DNA of 64,000 nucleotides from Anaerococcus lactolyticus ATCC 51172 (GCF_000156575.1 NZ_GG666049.1:53241-117240), one strand, 5' to 3'. Shown: positions 8,499 to 17,364, numbered from the stretch's first letter. Notes: generated by a model from the sequence alone, not told the origin. Made by a program: numbers and translations.

Positions 8499-9509
8499 TC
8501 ATAGGTCCAAATTTGGATAAACTTTCATAAAGGTGGTGTCACGCACGCCATCCTTGTAGTCTAGGTAGCCTGCCATGGCAATCATTGCTGCGTTGTCTGT
8601 GCAAAGGATGAGGTCTGGGTAGTAAAACTTGATGTCTCTTTTCGCTAGTTCTTCTTCCATCCTCGCCCTAAGCCTTGAATTGGCTGCAACACCACCAGAT
8701 ATAGCGAATTGTTTGTAGCCAGTTTCCTCTAGGAGCATGAGAGATTTTTCAACTAGGACATCTACCACTGCATCCTGAAAAGATGCCGCTAGGTCTGCCT
8801 TATTTATCTCTTCTCCCTTTTGTTCTTCGTTGTGGGCATAGTTTAAAACTGCTGTTTTAAGGCCCGAAAAAGAAAAATCGTAGGAACCTTTTTCAAGCAT
8901 GACCCTTGGAAAATCAATAGCTTTTGGATTTCCTTTCTTGGCTAGCTTATCGATTTTTGGACCACCTGGGTAGCCGAGTCCGATTTTCCTTGCGACCTTG
9001 TCGAAAGATTCGCCAGCAGCATCGTCCCTGGTCGAACCCACAACTTCTATGTCATTATAGTCCTTCACCTTACACAAATATGTATGGCCTCCTGATACAA
9101 CTAGGCAGACAAAGGGTGGTTTTAAGTCCTTATTTGAAAGATAGTTTGCACAAATGTGGCCCTTCATGTGGTTGGCACCCACAAGGGGAAGGCCAGTTGC
9201 AAGAGCTAGAGCCTTGGCAGCAGATATTCCTACCAAAAGTGAACCAATAAGACCTGGCCCCTTGGTTACAGTTATCAAATCTAGATCAGCATAGGTGATA
9301 TTTGCCTCTTCCAAAGCCTTATCTATCAAAGGATTTATGGCTTCGAGGTGTTTTCTTGATGCGATTTCTGGCACCACACCACCAAAAAGAGCGTGGATGT
9401 CGATTTGACTTGATATTAAATTTGTTAAAACTTCTCTTTCGTTTTTCAAAATTGCCACAGAAGAATCATCGCAAGATGTCTCTATAGCAAGGGTATAAAA
9501 ATCTTTCAT
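8499..9509 (-). CDS. tsaD: tRNA threonylcarbamoyltransferase subunit TsaD
   Basis: A 336-residue TsaD (Kae1/Gcp/YgjD family). With TsaB and TsaE it transfers threonylcarbamoyl from TC-AMP to A37 of ANN-decoding tRNAs in the cytoplasm. The N-terminal L-A-I-E-T-S-C-D-D is typical, H-M-K-G-H (114-118) supplies the two metal-binding histidines, and V-S-G-G-H-T and I-S-G-G-V-A-A-N-S-R-L-R are present with the later metal-ligand Asp in C-T-D-N-A-A-M. Length matches the family. The start overlaps the rimI stop by four bases. Confidence 0.97.
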   Translation of the reverse strand: MKDFYTLAIETSCDDSSVAILKNEREVLTNLISSQIDIHALFGGVVPEIASRKHLEAINPLIDKALEEANITYADLDLITVTKGPGLIGSLLVGISAAKALALATGLPLVGANHMKGHICANYLSNKDLKPPFVCLVVSGGHTYLCKVKDYNDIEVVGSTRDDAAGESFDKVARKIGLGYPGGPKIDKLAKKGNPKAIDFPRVMLEKGSYDFSFSGLKTAVLNYAHNEEQKGEEINKADLAASFQDAVVDVLVEKSLMLLEETGYKQFAISGGVAANSRLRARMEEELAKRDIKFYYPDLILCTDNAAMIAMAGYLDYKDGVRDTTFMKVYPNLDL

Positions 9510-9943
9510 AAAAGAGTCCTTATCATATTATAGGCGTCTTCGCCTGTTTTTTGATAGTAGTTTTTCCTTGTAGACTGGATGTTGAAACCATATTTTTGAT
9601 AGAGGTTTACTGCAGCTTCATTTCTTGTTGAGGCTTCAAGCCAAATTTCTTTGGCTCCATTATCCTTCGCAACTTGTATCAAATGCTCCAAAAGCTCTGA
9701 TCCAATTCCCTGGCCCCTGTAGTCCTTATCAATTGCTATGGTGAATATTTCAACCAAGTCTGATATGCAGGAAATTATGTAAAAACCAATAACCTTCCCG
9801 TCTTTTTCGTAGACAAAATGTTTGAGGAAGGAGTTTTCTTCAAATTCTTTTAGGAGTCTTTTTTTGCTCCAGGGTTCAAAAAACGATTCATTCTCAATCT
9901 GATAGACCCTGTCAGCGTCTTCAAGATTCATTTTTCTAATCAT
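9506..9943 (-). CDS. rimI: ribosomal-protein-alanine N-acetyltransferase RimI-like GNAT
   Basis: A 145-residue GNAT acetyltransferase. The acetyl-CoA binding loop is D-Y-R-G-Q-G-I-G-S-E-L-L around residues 75-87, followed by the typical W-L-E-A-S-T-R-N-E-A-A-V-N-L-Y-Q-K-Y-G-F. In Firmicutes a RimI-like gene very often lies between tsaB and tsaD, as here. It overlaps both neighbours by four bases. The natural substrate need not be ribosomal protein S18. Confidence 0.93.
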   Translation of the reverse strand: MIRKMNLEDADRVYQIENESFFEPWSKKRLLKEFEENSFLKHFVYEKDGKVIGFYIISCISDLVEIFTIAIDKDYRGQGIGSELLEHLIQVAKDNGAKEIWLEASTRNEAAVNLYQKYGFNIQSTRKNYYQKTGEDAYNMIRTLL

Positions 9944-10602
9944 TTCTTTTTAAACTCCCTTTCTGCTTGGCTTTTTCTAAGATAGTTTGGGCTGATTTCA
10001 TATAGGGGCCTCGCCTCTAAGCCTTCTTCTTGGGCAAGCCTTATAAGGTTTTTGCCTATACAGTTATTAAGGTTGATTGGTGCCTTAAAGGCCCTTTCAA
10101 ACTTATCAAAATACTTATCATTTAAAAGACCAATCATTTCTATCTCAAGGCCTTTTTCGTTTACAATTTTTGCCAAATCGTCAATTTCATAAAGATTTTC
10201 TGGTATGATTTGCTCTAAATTTTGATCATATAATCCAGCATAGACCCTGGTTGCTCTCGCATCAATTAGGGCAAGCTTTGCTCTTTGGGAAATTGATCCT
10301 GCTGCCATAGCTTTTAGGGTTGAGATAGTAAGAAGGTCTTTTTTTTCGACCTGGGCTAGGGTTTTGGCAATAGTCATACCTATCCTAAGACCCGTAAAAG
10401 AGCCAGGCCCGTCAGCGATTACAAATTTATCAACGTCTGCCACCTTCATACCCAAGAGGTCTAGAAGATTTTCTATCATTGGCACCAGACTTTCTGAATG
10501 AGTCTTTGACTGGTTGACATTAAAGTCGCCTATAATTTCCTTATCATCTGCCACAGTCACAGTAGATATCATGGTTGATGTATCAATTGCCAAGTAAATC
10601 AT
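9940..10602 (-). CDS. tsaB: tRNA threonylcarbamoyladenosine biosynthesis protein TsaB
   Basis: A 220-residue ASKHA-fold protein, the non-catalytic partner that dimerises with TsaD in t6A synthesis. The start L-A-I-D-T-S-T and the segment G-P-G-S-F-T-G-L-R-I-G are the family signature. It lacks the metal-binding histidines, as expected for TsaB. It overlaps the end of tsaE by 20 bases and the start of rimI by four. Confidence 0.96.
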   Translation of the reverse strand: MIYLAIDTSTMISTVTVADDKEIIGDFNVNQSKTHSESLVPMIENLLDLLGMKVADVDKFVIADGPGSFTGLRIGMTIAKTLAQVEKKDLLTISTLKAMAAGSISQRAKLALIDARATRVYAGLYDQNLEQIIPENLYEIDDLAKIVNEKGLEIEMIGLLNDKYFDKFERAFKAPINLNNCIGKNLIRLAQEEGLEARPLYEISPNYLRKSQAEREFKKK

Positions 10603-11029
10603 TTATCTCTTTCGCCCTTTCTGTATCGTTGAGGATTGTTATTTCTCTAGTAGATGGCCCAAGCTTGTCTATCCTTATATTTATCATATCATCCGGCAAA
10701 TAACCCTCGCCATTTTCTGCCCATTCTAGGAAAGTAATGGCGGATTCGGGATAAAAATAGGTCTCAAAGTCAATATCCAAGAGGTCATCAGGACTTTCAA
10801 ACCTGTATAAGTCCAAGTGGTAGATACGTATATCTCCATCATAGATGTTGACTATGGCAAAGGTTGGCGAAGATGAATCGTATATATTAAAAAACCTTGC
10901 TAGAGAGTTTACAAGGGTGGTTTTGCCTGCACCCATGTCGCCAATTAAATTTATAACATCGCCCTCTTTTAGGAGGGGCGCTAAGCTATATGCAAATTTT
11001 TCTAAATCATTTAAGTTTTCTATTACCAT
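10583..11029 (-). CDS. tsaE: tRNA threonylcarbamoyladenosine biosynthesis ATPase TsaE
   Basis: A 148-residue P-loop ATPase that drives turnover of the TsaB-TsaD complex. Walker A is G-D-M-G-A-G-K-T-T (30-38), and Y-H-L-D-L-Y-R and F-L-E-W-A-E-N-G are characteristic. It is the first gene of the tsaE-tsaB-rimI-tsaD-membrane protein-S41 operon on the minus strand, with every junction overlapping or within one base. Confidence 0.96.
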   Translation of the reverse strand: MVIENLNDLEKFAYSLAPLLKEGDVINLIGDMGAGKTTLVNSLARFFNIYDSSSPTFAIVNIYDGDIRIYHLDLYRFESPDDLLDIDFETYFYPESAITFLEWAENGEGYLPDDMINIRIDKLGPSTREITILNDTERAKEINDLLGN

Positions 11030-11105
11030 AAAAAGCCTTTCGTTCTAAATATTATACCACTTTTTTCATTAATAATTGTTTTTTTCACATTTTCATGCAA
11101 ATTCA

Positions 11106-11131
11106 AAAAGCACCCAGGAGTAGGTGCTTTT
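11106..11131 (-). terminator. terminator downstream of ribU
   Basis: AAAAGCACC (11106-11114) pairs with GGTGCTTTT (11123-11131). It lies between the ribU stop and tsaE, with U-runs possible in both directions. Confidence 0.7.
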
Positions 11132-11172
11132 CGTTAAACAGAATATTTTGTTGGATAATAATGTAAGATTAC

Positions 11173-11766
11173 TTATTTTAGTTTCAAAATTGGAGAGACC
11201 CTCTTGTAGATTAGGTCTGTGACAAAGGCTGCTGCAGTACCCTTAACAATATTAAATGGAACTATTGAAAATAGCATAAGGCTAACATAAGACCTTACTA
11301 ATGGGTTGCCTGGTACTTGGCCTGCAAAAGCGTTTAGGTCGACGCCCATTGCCTTACCATAGGCTGGGAATACTACAAAAGCATTTGAAAGTGTAGCTAT
11401 AGCTGTCATTGCTATTACTCCACAGAATAGGGCAAAGATTGCAGTTTTCTTTGTCTTTTTATTTTTATAAATAGAAGCTGCTACAAAAACGAAGCTTGCA
11501 CCAACTATAAAGTTTGATAATTCACCAACGCCAACAGTTTGTGTCTTTGTTAAGTTGAGGATATTTTTAACTAATTGAATAGCAACTCCTGCCCAAGGTC
11601 CCATGGCAAAACCACCAACAAGGGCTGGCACGTCTGCGAGGTCCACTCTCATAAAAGGTGGGGCTATTGGAATTGGCACTTGGAAAAACATCAAAATAAA
11701 GGCAAGTGCTGATAAAATACCAATTTTAACTACGTTGTTCAATGAAATAGATTTTGTTTTGTTCAT
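11173..11766 (-). CDS. ribU: riboflavin ECF transporter substrate-binding subunit RibU
   Basis: A 197-residue very hydrophobic S component with about five or six membrane segments. It would bind riboflavin and work with the shared EcfA/A'/T energy-coupling module, which is not in this window. Riboflavin is inferred from the FMN riboswitch directly upstream; the segment A-L-A-F-I-L-M-F and the acidic D-L-A-D-V-P-A are typical of RibU. The start at 11766 follows GGGAGG by three bases; an in-frame codon 33 bases upstream would fall in the attenuator hairpin and is not used. The gene is single, with its own promoter and terminator. Confidence 0.92.
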   Translation of the reverse strand: MNKTKSISLNNVVKIGILSALAFILMFFQVPIPIAPPFMRVDLADVPALVGGFAMGPWAGVAIQLVKNILNLTKTQTVGVGELSNFIVGASFVFVAASIYKNKKTKKTAIFALFCGVIAMTAIATLSNAFVVFPAYGKAMGVDLNAFAGQVPGNPLVRSYVSLMLFSIVPFNIVKGTAAAFVTDLIYKRVSPILKLK

Positions 11767-11785
11767 AATACCTCCCTTTGGGCAA

Positions 11786-11810
11786 TAAAAAATGCCCACA
11801 AATCAGGGCA
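11786..11810 (-). terminator. riboswitch expression platform: terminator hairpin
   Basis: Reading the minus strand, TGCCC pairs with GGGCA and is followed by a T run; the GGGCA can alternatively pair with the following TGCCC just before the RBS of ribU. This is the expected expression platform for the FMN riboswitch, acting by termination, by hiding the RBS, or both. Confidence 0.6.
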
Positions 11811-11826
11811 CGAAAAAAGCTATAAT

Positions 11827-11935
11827 ATCTTCTTCCATCCAGACTATACTGTCGGTTTTGGAATTTCACCAAATCGGTCCTAGGACTCGCAGACTATAAC
11901 TGCCGGTTAAGGAATTGCACCTTTCCCTGAAGAAG
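11827..11935 (-). ncRNA. FMN riboswitch (RFN element)
   Basis: Read on the minus strand the region starts with CTTCAGGGAAAGGTGCAATTCC, continues with ACCGGCAGT, AGTCTGCGAG, GGTGAAATTCC and CCGACAGT, and ends with AGTCTGGATG-GAAGAAGAT, all conserved parts of the RFN aptamer in the right order. FMN binding should switch off ribU. Confidence 0.96.
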
Positions 11936-11977
11936 CAATGTCATTGCATTGCTAATATCTATTTAATTTCTGCTTAT

Positions 11978-12006
11978 ATTATATGAAAACTTTTGCTTTT
12001 TGTCAA
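11978..12006 (-). promoter_or_regulatory. consensus sigma-A promoter for riboswitch-ribU
   Basis: On the minus strand TTGACA (12001-12006) and TATAAT (11978-11983) are separated by exactly 17 bases. Transcription would start about 35 bases before the riboswitch. It lies directly behind the stop of the response regulator gene. Confidence 0.85.
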
Positions 12007-12012
12007 ATTTAT

Positions 12013-12672
12013 TTATTTTCTGGTCAAAGATTCAAGTGCCCACCTATATCCCTTGGCTGTGATGGTGTCGATAGGCTCTAGGTCTGCCTTCTTAAATTCA
12101 ACTCTAATCTTTCTAATATGTTCTCTAACAGATCTTGGTGTTGTCGCTAGGTTTCTTTTTCCCATTTCCTCGACAATGTCTTCCTTGGATAAGATTTTTG
12201 CCATATTGTGGATTAAAATTGAACAAATTTCAAGCTCTGACCTTGTAAGATCAAGAATCTTATTGCCCACTTTAAAGATACCATTCGCCTCATCTAGGGT
12301 GCATGCTCCAAGGTCTATCACTTCAGACTTGGATAGCTCCTCCACCTTATTGAAAATATCATCAATAAATTCCTCACGTGTGTAGGAATGGATAACGAAA
12401 TCCTTATCATCAAGCTCCTGCTCATAAGGATTTTTCTGATATCTTTCTGTTAGGTAGATAACAGGAATATTCATTTTTTGCTTTATGTACTGGATAAATT
12501 GAAGGCACCTATTGTGAGTCATGTCCACAAGAATCAAGTCATAGATGCTACAATCCTTAAACAAAAGCTCGTCCATAGATTCAATTTTCTCAACAACAAC
12601 CTCATTTTTATCAAAATGAGAATTTATTAAACTGGAAACTCCATTTTCATTTTCAATTGATGCTATTCTCAT
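12013..12672 (-). CDS. orphan response regulator with winged-helix output domain
   Basis: A 219-residue protein with a receiver-like N-terminal half (residues 1-110) and an OmpR-type C-terminal winged helix (about 125-217; T-R-S-E-L-E-I-C, then S-V-R-E-H-I-R-K-I-R and a final K-G-Y-R-W). The probable phospho-acceptor is Asp50 in L-I-L-V-D-M. The acidic pair near the N terminus is replaced by E-N-E-N and I see no clear equivalent of the conserved lysine, so phosphorylation may be absent or atypical. No histidine kinase gene is adjacent. It is probably a stand-alone regulator of unknown targets. Confidence 0.8.
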   Translation of the reverse strand: MRIASIENENGVSSLINSHFDKNEVVVEKIESMDELLFKDCSIYDLILVDMTHNRCLQFIQYIKQKMNIPVIYLTERYQKNPYEQELDDKDFVIHSYTREEFIDDIFNKVEELSKSEVIDLGACTLDEANGIFKVGNKILDLTRSELEICSILIHNMAKILSKEDIVEEMGKRNLATTPRSVREHIRKIRVEFKKADLEPIDTITAKGYRWALESLTRK

Positions 12673-12969
12673 CTCTTCCTCTTTTCATATCACTGTATTA
12701 ATTATCATATTACCTTAGTAAAATAAAGTCAATGATTTTTTTCGATTTTTTGTAATTATATTTATAAATAAATGAATCCAGATTAAGTTAAAGATTTAAA
12801 TAGTTCATTTGCTATTTTTTTATAGATTAAGTCCGGCTATTACTGTCCTTATTAAAAATTTTTTATGTAAATTTTTTTTAAAAAAATAGATAAATTTTTG
12901 TTTGCTTATCTATAACTTATCTAGTGACAATTTATCCTAACAAAATTTTGAAAACCTGTCAAGAAAAAT
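12673..12969. other. AT-rich intergenic region
   Basis: I see no gene. The sequence is A/T rich with several poly-T tracts. It should carry the promoter of the response regulator gene on the minus strand, but no good consensus stands out. Confidence 0.5.
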
Positions 12970-12998
12970 CTAAAAGACCTTGCAAGTATTATGCAAGG
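12970..12998 (-). terminator. terminator of the mreB-gpmA pair
   Basis: CCTTGCA (12978-12984) pairs with TGCAAGG (12992-12998), followed on the minus strand by TCTTTTA. It lies 15 bases past the gpmA stop. Confidence 0.7.
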
Positions 12999-13012
12999 CC
13001 CTTATTTTTTTA

Positions 13013-13702
13013 TTATAGGTAATATTTTTTGATTACATTAAGCTCATCATCAAGTTCGTAAACAAGTGGTTGACCAGTTGGGATCTCTAAGTCCATGATG
13101 TCATCATCAGAAATCTTTTCAAGGTGTTTTGCTAGGGCTCTTAGGCTGTTGCCGTGAGCTGCTACAAGCACTGTTTCGCCTTCAAGAAGTTCTGGAGCGA
13201 TTGAGTCAAAATAATATGGTAGCACTCTTTCAAGAGTAACTTTTAAGTTTTCAGCTCCTGGAATAACATCTTTTGGAAGGTGGGCAAACATTGGTAAATG
13301 TGCTTGTTTTTCCTTTTCTTCTTCAGAAATTTCTGGTGGAAGAGTATCATAAGATCTTCTCCAAATATGAACTTGTTCGTCACCATATTTTTCTGCTGTT
13401 TCTGCCTTGTTTAGGCCTTGAAGAGCACCGTAGTGTCTTTCGTTAAGTCTATAAGTTTTGCTTTGTGGAACATACATTTGATCAGAATATTCTAGAACAA
13501 AGTTACAAGTCTTGATTGCTCTTTTTAGAACAGATGTATGAGCGTGGTCAAATCTAATGCCAGCTTCCTTAATTTTTCTACCAGCTTCTTTGGCTTCTTC
13601 TACACCCTTGTCAGAAAGGTCTACATCTACCCAACCTGTAAACTTGTTAGCTAGGTTCCATTCACTTTGTCCATGTCTTACTAATACTAATTTTTTTGTC
13701 AT
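13013..13702 (-). CDS. gpmA: 2,3-bisphosphoglycerate-dependent phosphoglycerate mutase
   Basis: A 229-residue dPGM interconverting 3- and 2-phosphoglycerate in glycolysis. The phospho-histidine is His10 in [22 protein letters not shown] supplies the catalytic Glu, and A-A-H-G-N-S-L-R the second His. Length and the late [10 protein letters not shown] are standard. Its ATG overlaps the mreB stop by one base (TAATG), so it is translated from the same message. A GGAGA RBS lies within the end of mreB. Confidence 0.97.
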   Translation of the reverse strand: MTKKLVLVRHGQSEWNLANKFTGWVDVDLSDKGVEEAKEAGRKIKEAGIRFDHAHTSVLKRAIKTCNFVLEYSDQMYVPQSKTYRLNERHYGALQGLNKAETAEKYGDEQVHIWRRSYDTLPPEISEEEKEKQAHLPMFAHLPKDVIPGAENLKVTLERVLPYYFDSIAPELLEGETVLVAAHGNSLRALAKHLEKISDDDIMDLEIPTGQPLVYELDDELNVIKKYYL

Positions 13703-14751
13703 TATCTTCTCCTAAGTTTTTCAAAAGCTTCTTTTTCTTCTTGCTTCGCTTTCATCGCTTCGTTCCTATTTTCATCTAGACTATCAATCCAATTTAGGGC
13801 TTTGGCTGTGCCTTTAATCACACATTCCTGTGGGTTTTCAGCAATTTTCACCCTAATTTGAAACTTCTCTTCTATCCTATCCTTAAGGCCAATTGTATTT
13901 GATGCGCCACCAGTTAAGATTATTTCCCTATCGAAAATATCTGATGCTAGCTCTGGTGGTGTCACTTCAAGAACCTTTTTGATTCCCTCTACAACCTTGT
14001 CAATCTCGCCCCTAAGGGCATCCTTTAGTTCACTGACTGGTATATAAACCTTGGCTGGAAGAGCGTTGGTCACATTTCTACCCTTAACCTCAAAAGAATC
14101 TTCAGGGCCTAGGCTGTCAGCCGCTTCCTTAATAGCTTCTGCAGAAGTATCACCGATTAAAAGTCCATATCGAGACCTAATCATATCTTTAATAATCCTA
14201 TCAAAGCTCCTACCTGCAGATTCAACTGACCTAGAGGCTATGATTTGTCCCATGGAAATAACTGCTATATCAGAGGTGCCACCACCTACATCCACAACCA
14301 TAGTTCCCTTAGGATCTGTTATATCAACTCCTGCCCCAAGCGCAGCTGCAAGTGGCTCCTCAATAAGGTAAGTCCTGTGAGCTCCAGCATTTTCAGCAGC
14401 CTGGATGACGGCACGCTTCTCGACCTGGGTAGATCTTGCTGGCACACAAATTAAAAGATCAGGCTTAAAAAGAGACTTCTTAACAGACTTATTAAGGAAA
14501 TAATCAAGCATCCTCTCGGTAGCCTTAAAATCTGCAATAACGCCTTCTCTCATAGGCATAATGCAAGAAACATTGCCACCAGCCCTCCCGATAAGCTTCT
14601 TAGCCTCACTACCCACAGCAAGGATTTCATCAGATAGGACATCAATAGCTATGACAGATGGTTCGTTTAAAACTATTCCTTTGTTATTAATAAAAACAAG
14701 CACACTTGCTGTACCAAGGTCTATAGCAACCGACCTTCTAAATCTTGACAT
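13702..14751 (-). CDS. mreB: rod-shape-determining protein MreB/Mbl homologue
   Basis: A 349-residue bacterial actin. The phosphate-binding motif A-I-D-L-G-T-A-S is at the N terminus, [11 protein letters not shown] lies in the middle and the adenosine motif L-T-G-G-A-S near the C terminus. It would form membrane-associated filaments guiding lateral wall synthesis. The ATG at 14751 is preceded by AAAGGAA; a longer frame begins 66 bases upstream but has no RBS and no family match. No mreC or mreD is adjacent; instead it is coupled to gpmA. This is notable if the host is a coccus, since cocci usually lack MreB. Confidence 0.93.
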   Translation of the reverse strand: MSRFRRSVAIDLGTASVLVFINNKGIVLNEPSVIAIDVLSDEILAVGSEAKKLIGRAGGNVSCIMPMREGVIADFKATERMLDYFLNKSVKKSLFKPDLLICVPARSTQVEKRAVIQAAENAGAHRTYLIEEPLAAALGAGVDITDPKGTMVVDVGGGTSDIAVISMGQIIASRSVESAGRSFDRIIKDMIRSRYGLLIGDTSAEAIKEAADSLGPEDSFEVKGRNVTNALPAKVYIPVSELKDALRGEIDKVVEGIKKVLEVTPPELASDIFDREIILTGGASNTIGLKDRIEEKFQIRVKIAENPQECVIKGTAKALNWIDSLDENRNEAMKAKQEEKEAFEKLRRR

Positions 14752-14906
14752 CTTAATTCCTTTTCTATTATTACTTTTTGTTAGGCACTGAGCCTTATAA
14801 GTTTTTGCATTGGGCATTTGACCCTATGATTATATTATATTACTTTTTGTGAATTATTAAACTATTTTATAAAAAATTCGTCCGAGACGAAGCAATCTTT
14901 TTTTCG

Positions 14907-15658
14907 TTAATCCGAGATTAACTGTATCATCTATATTTTCTCAGTCATTTACATGACTGCTCCGTAACTGGGGGAACCCCAAGGGACCTTCCGCAGGTTC
15001 CCTCACTGGGTTCCCCCATGCCCCCTTTCCGCTACACCCCCGAGCGGCTCCTTATGCGGAGTGCGGATATAGAAGCTTGCTTATCGCAAGCTTTTTTATG
15101 TAGAGAGAATTACCTTGTATAAGATTACGTATTTCCCCAGATATTTCTAATTGTCGAGTTGCTAAAAATCGCAAACTCGGCTTCGCCTCAAACAAGCGAT
15201 TTTCTTTACGCAACCCTTGATTAGAAATCTTTGCCCGATAAAAGGGAGAATTAGTCTCGTAGTTCTAGAATGTCCCAGGGTCGAGTATTTTAAAATCCCA
15301 AGCATCCGTTAAGAAAATTGCACTGACAGCTCTATCAAAATCAAAACACAATAGCTACTGTGAACTAATTTATAAATAAAAAGTTCAAGTCAGACTAGAT
15401 TGCAATTTTTAGGATGCTTGGGATTTTAAAAAGTTAAACAAATATTATTCCTAAACAAGGGCTCCTACATATCAACAAGTTTGCCGAAGGCAAACACAAT
15501 ATCCCCCGAGAGGGGTCGCCCGGAGGGGGTAACGGAAGGGGTTTTAAAGGGGACCCGATGGGGGAACGTGCGAAACGTTCCCCTGGGGTCCCCTTTTTAC
15601 GAAGATTCAACTGTAAATAAAATAATCACATATATGATTGATAGCTTATCTCGGATAA
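14907..15658 (+). repeat. R1: copy of a large structured intergenic repeat family
   Basis: An ORF-less element between the mreB start and the metK stop. It begins with TTAATCCGAGATTAA (14907-14921) and ends with TTATCTCGGATAA (15646-15658), an inverted end motif; further degenerate motif copies extend to about 15715. Order: hairpin CAGTCAT-TTAC-ATGACTG; two-tier GC-rich stem (outer 14969-14979 with 15008-15018, inner 14983-14988 with 14996-15002); AAGCTTGC..GCAAGCTT terminator-like hairpin (about 15073-15096); hairpin B 15143-15229; palindrome C 15287-15431; GTTTGCC-GAA-GGCAAAC hairpin; right two-tier stem (outer 15546-15556 with 15586-15596, inner 15560-15569 with 15575-15583). Compared with R3-R5 it lacks the small GTTTGGC..GCCAAAC hairpin between B and C. 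Confidence 0.9.
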
Positions 15659-15719
15659 GAAAAAATATAATTTATCTAGGATAAAACTACTCTAATGATA
15701 TTTCATCTCGGATGAATAA

Positions 15720-16892
15720 TTAATATCTTTTAAGGTCTTGGACCTTATCCAACCTTTCCCATGAGAACCCATCTTTTTCTTCCCTACCAAAGTGGCCGTA
15801 GGCTGCGGTTTTTTTGTATATTGGGCGTCTTAGGTCTAGTTTGTCTATGATGGCTTGTGGTCTAAAGTCGAAGTTTTCTTCTATGATTTGTTTTAATTTT
15901 TCGTCGTCATATTTGCCTGTGCCAAAGCTGTCAACAAAGATTGCTAGTGGTCTTGCTACTCCTATGGCATAGGATACTCCGATTTCTAATTTTTTAGCAA
16001 GTCCTGCTGCTACCATATTTTTTGCAGCGTACCTTGCCATGTAGGCTGCTGACCTGTCTACCTTTGTTGGGTCTTTACCAGAAAAGGCTCCGCCACCTGC
16101 CTTTGAGTAGCCACCGTAGGAGTCTACGATTATTTTTCTACCTGTAAGGCCAGAATCTCCCTTTGGGCCACCGATTACAAATTTGCCGGTTGGGTTTACA
16201 AAAATTTTGGTTTTATCGTCGAGTAGTTTTGCTGGTACTACTTTCTTGATGACTTTTTCTATGACATCCTTACGGATTTGATCCATTGGGATGCCATCTT
16301 TGTGTTGGGTTGAGATTACGATTGAGTCAAGTCTTACTAGAGTATCGTCATCGTATTCTACAGTCACAAGACTCTTGCCATCTGGCCTAATGTAGTCGAT
16401 TATGCCTTCCTTGCGAACTGTGGCGAGTCTTTTTGCCAAATCTTGGGCAAGTTTTACTGACATTGGCAAATATACTTCTGTTTCATCATCTGCATAACCA
16501 AAGACCATACCCTGGTCGCCTGCACCGATTTTATCGTAGTCATCATGGCTAGCATCATATTCGCTTGCCTTATCAACTCCCTGGGCAATGTCTGGTGATT
16601 GGCTATTGATTGATGTCAAAACTGCCACGTTTTCGTAGTCAAAACCAAGACTTGGGTCGCAGTAGCCGATTTCTCTGATAGTTTGTCTTACAATTTCTTC
16701 TATTGGGACGTAGGCTTCAGTGGTCATTTCACCTACAACTAAGACAAGACCTGTTGTTGTGATACATTCTGCTGCCACTCTCGCCTTTGGGTCTTGTTTT
16801 AAACATTCGTCTAAAATCGCATCTGAGATTTGATCGCAAACCTTGTCTGGATGACCCTCAGTTACTGATTCGCTTGTAATAAATTTACGCAT
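15720..16892 (-). CDS. metK: S-adenosylmethionine synthetase
   Basis: A 390-residue methionine adenosyltransferase making AdoMet from methionine and ATP. Signature segments are present: E-G-H-P-D-K near residue 12-17, [11 protein letters not shown], and [16 protein letters not shown]. Full length. It is the last gene of carD-yacL-ispD-ispF-metK and overlaps ispF by eight bases, an unusual partner for metK. Repeat R1 begins almost immediately after its stop codon and there is no separate terminator, so the repeat probably terminates this operon. Confidence 0.97.
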   Translation of the reverse strand: MRKFITSESVTEGHPDKVCDQISDAILDECLKQDPKARVAAECITTTGLVLVVGEMTTEAYVPIEEIVRQTIREIGYCDPSLGFDYENVAVLTSINSQSPDIAQGVDKASEYDASHDDYDKIGAGDQGMVFGYADDETEVYLPMSVKLAQDLAKRLATVRKEGIIDYIRPDGKSLVTVEYDDDTLVRLDSIVISTQHKDGIPMDQIRKDVIEKVIKKVVPAKLLDDKTKIFVNPTGKFVIGGPKGDSGLTGRKIIVDSYGGYSKAGGGAFSGKDPTKVDRSAAYMARYAAKNMVAAGLAKKLEIGVSYAIGVARPLAIFVDSFGTGKYDDEKLKQIIEENFDFRPQAIIDKLDLRRPIYKKTAAYGHFGREEKDGFSWERLDKVQDLKRY

Positions 16893-17364
16893 TTATTTCC
16901 TCCAAATATACTATAGCTCTTGCTTCTATCCCTTCGCCCCTACCGGTAAAACCTAATTTCTCGCTGGTAGAAGCCTTTACTGACACATTTGCCTGATCGG
17001 TTTTTAGGTGAGAAGCAAGTAAGTTTACAATTTCTTCTCTCTTTGGGGCAACTTTTGGCATTTCACAAATGACAACTGAGTCGAGGTTGCCAATCTTATA
17101 GCCCTTTTCAAACATTTTTTCCACCACCCTATCCAAAAGGTCAATCGAATAAATATCCTTGTAGGCAGGGTCTGTATCAGGGAAAAGATTTCCAATATCA
17201 GGCAGAGCGAGGGCTCCCAAAATTGCATCCATAATAGCGTGGGTTAGGACGTCTGCATCCGAATGACCCAGGAGTCCTAAATCATAGTCAAATTTTACCC
17301 CACCTAAGATTAGGTCCCTATCTTTTACTAACTTATGCACATCGTATCCGATTCCTACTCTCAT
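16885..17364 (-). CDS. ispF: 2-C-methyl-D-erythritol 2,4-cyclodiphosphate synthase
   Basis: A 159-residue IspF, a homotrimeric zinc enzyme of the MEP isoprenoid pathway that cyclises CDP-ME-2-phosphate. The zinc ligands are Asp8 and His10 (G-Y-D-V-H) and His42 ([11 protein letters not shown]). The terminal [11 protein letters not shown] is conserved. Overlaps ispD by four bases and metK by eight. Confidence 0.97.
   Translation of the reverse strand: MRVGIGYDVHKLVKDRDLILGGVKFDYDLGLLGHSDADVLTHAIMDAILGALALPDIGNLFPDTDPAYKDIYSIDLLDRVVEKMFEKGYKIGNLDSVVICEMPKVAPKREEIVNLLASHLKTDQANVSVKASTSEKLGFTGRGEGIEARAIVYLEEINA

Noticed and set aside
14907-15658. repeats R1-R5 as group II introns, retrons or HEARO RNAs
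   Set aside because: No reverse transcriptase, no domain V-like motif and no IS605-type partner beside them; both ends are inverted copies, unlike those RNAs.
15481-15684. 67-codon frame inside repeat R1
   Set aside because: It is made of the GC-rich stem sequence; the other copies do not keep the frame.
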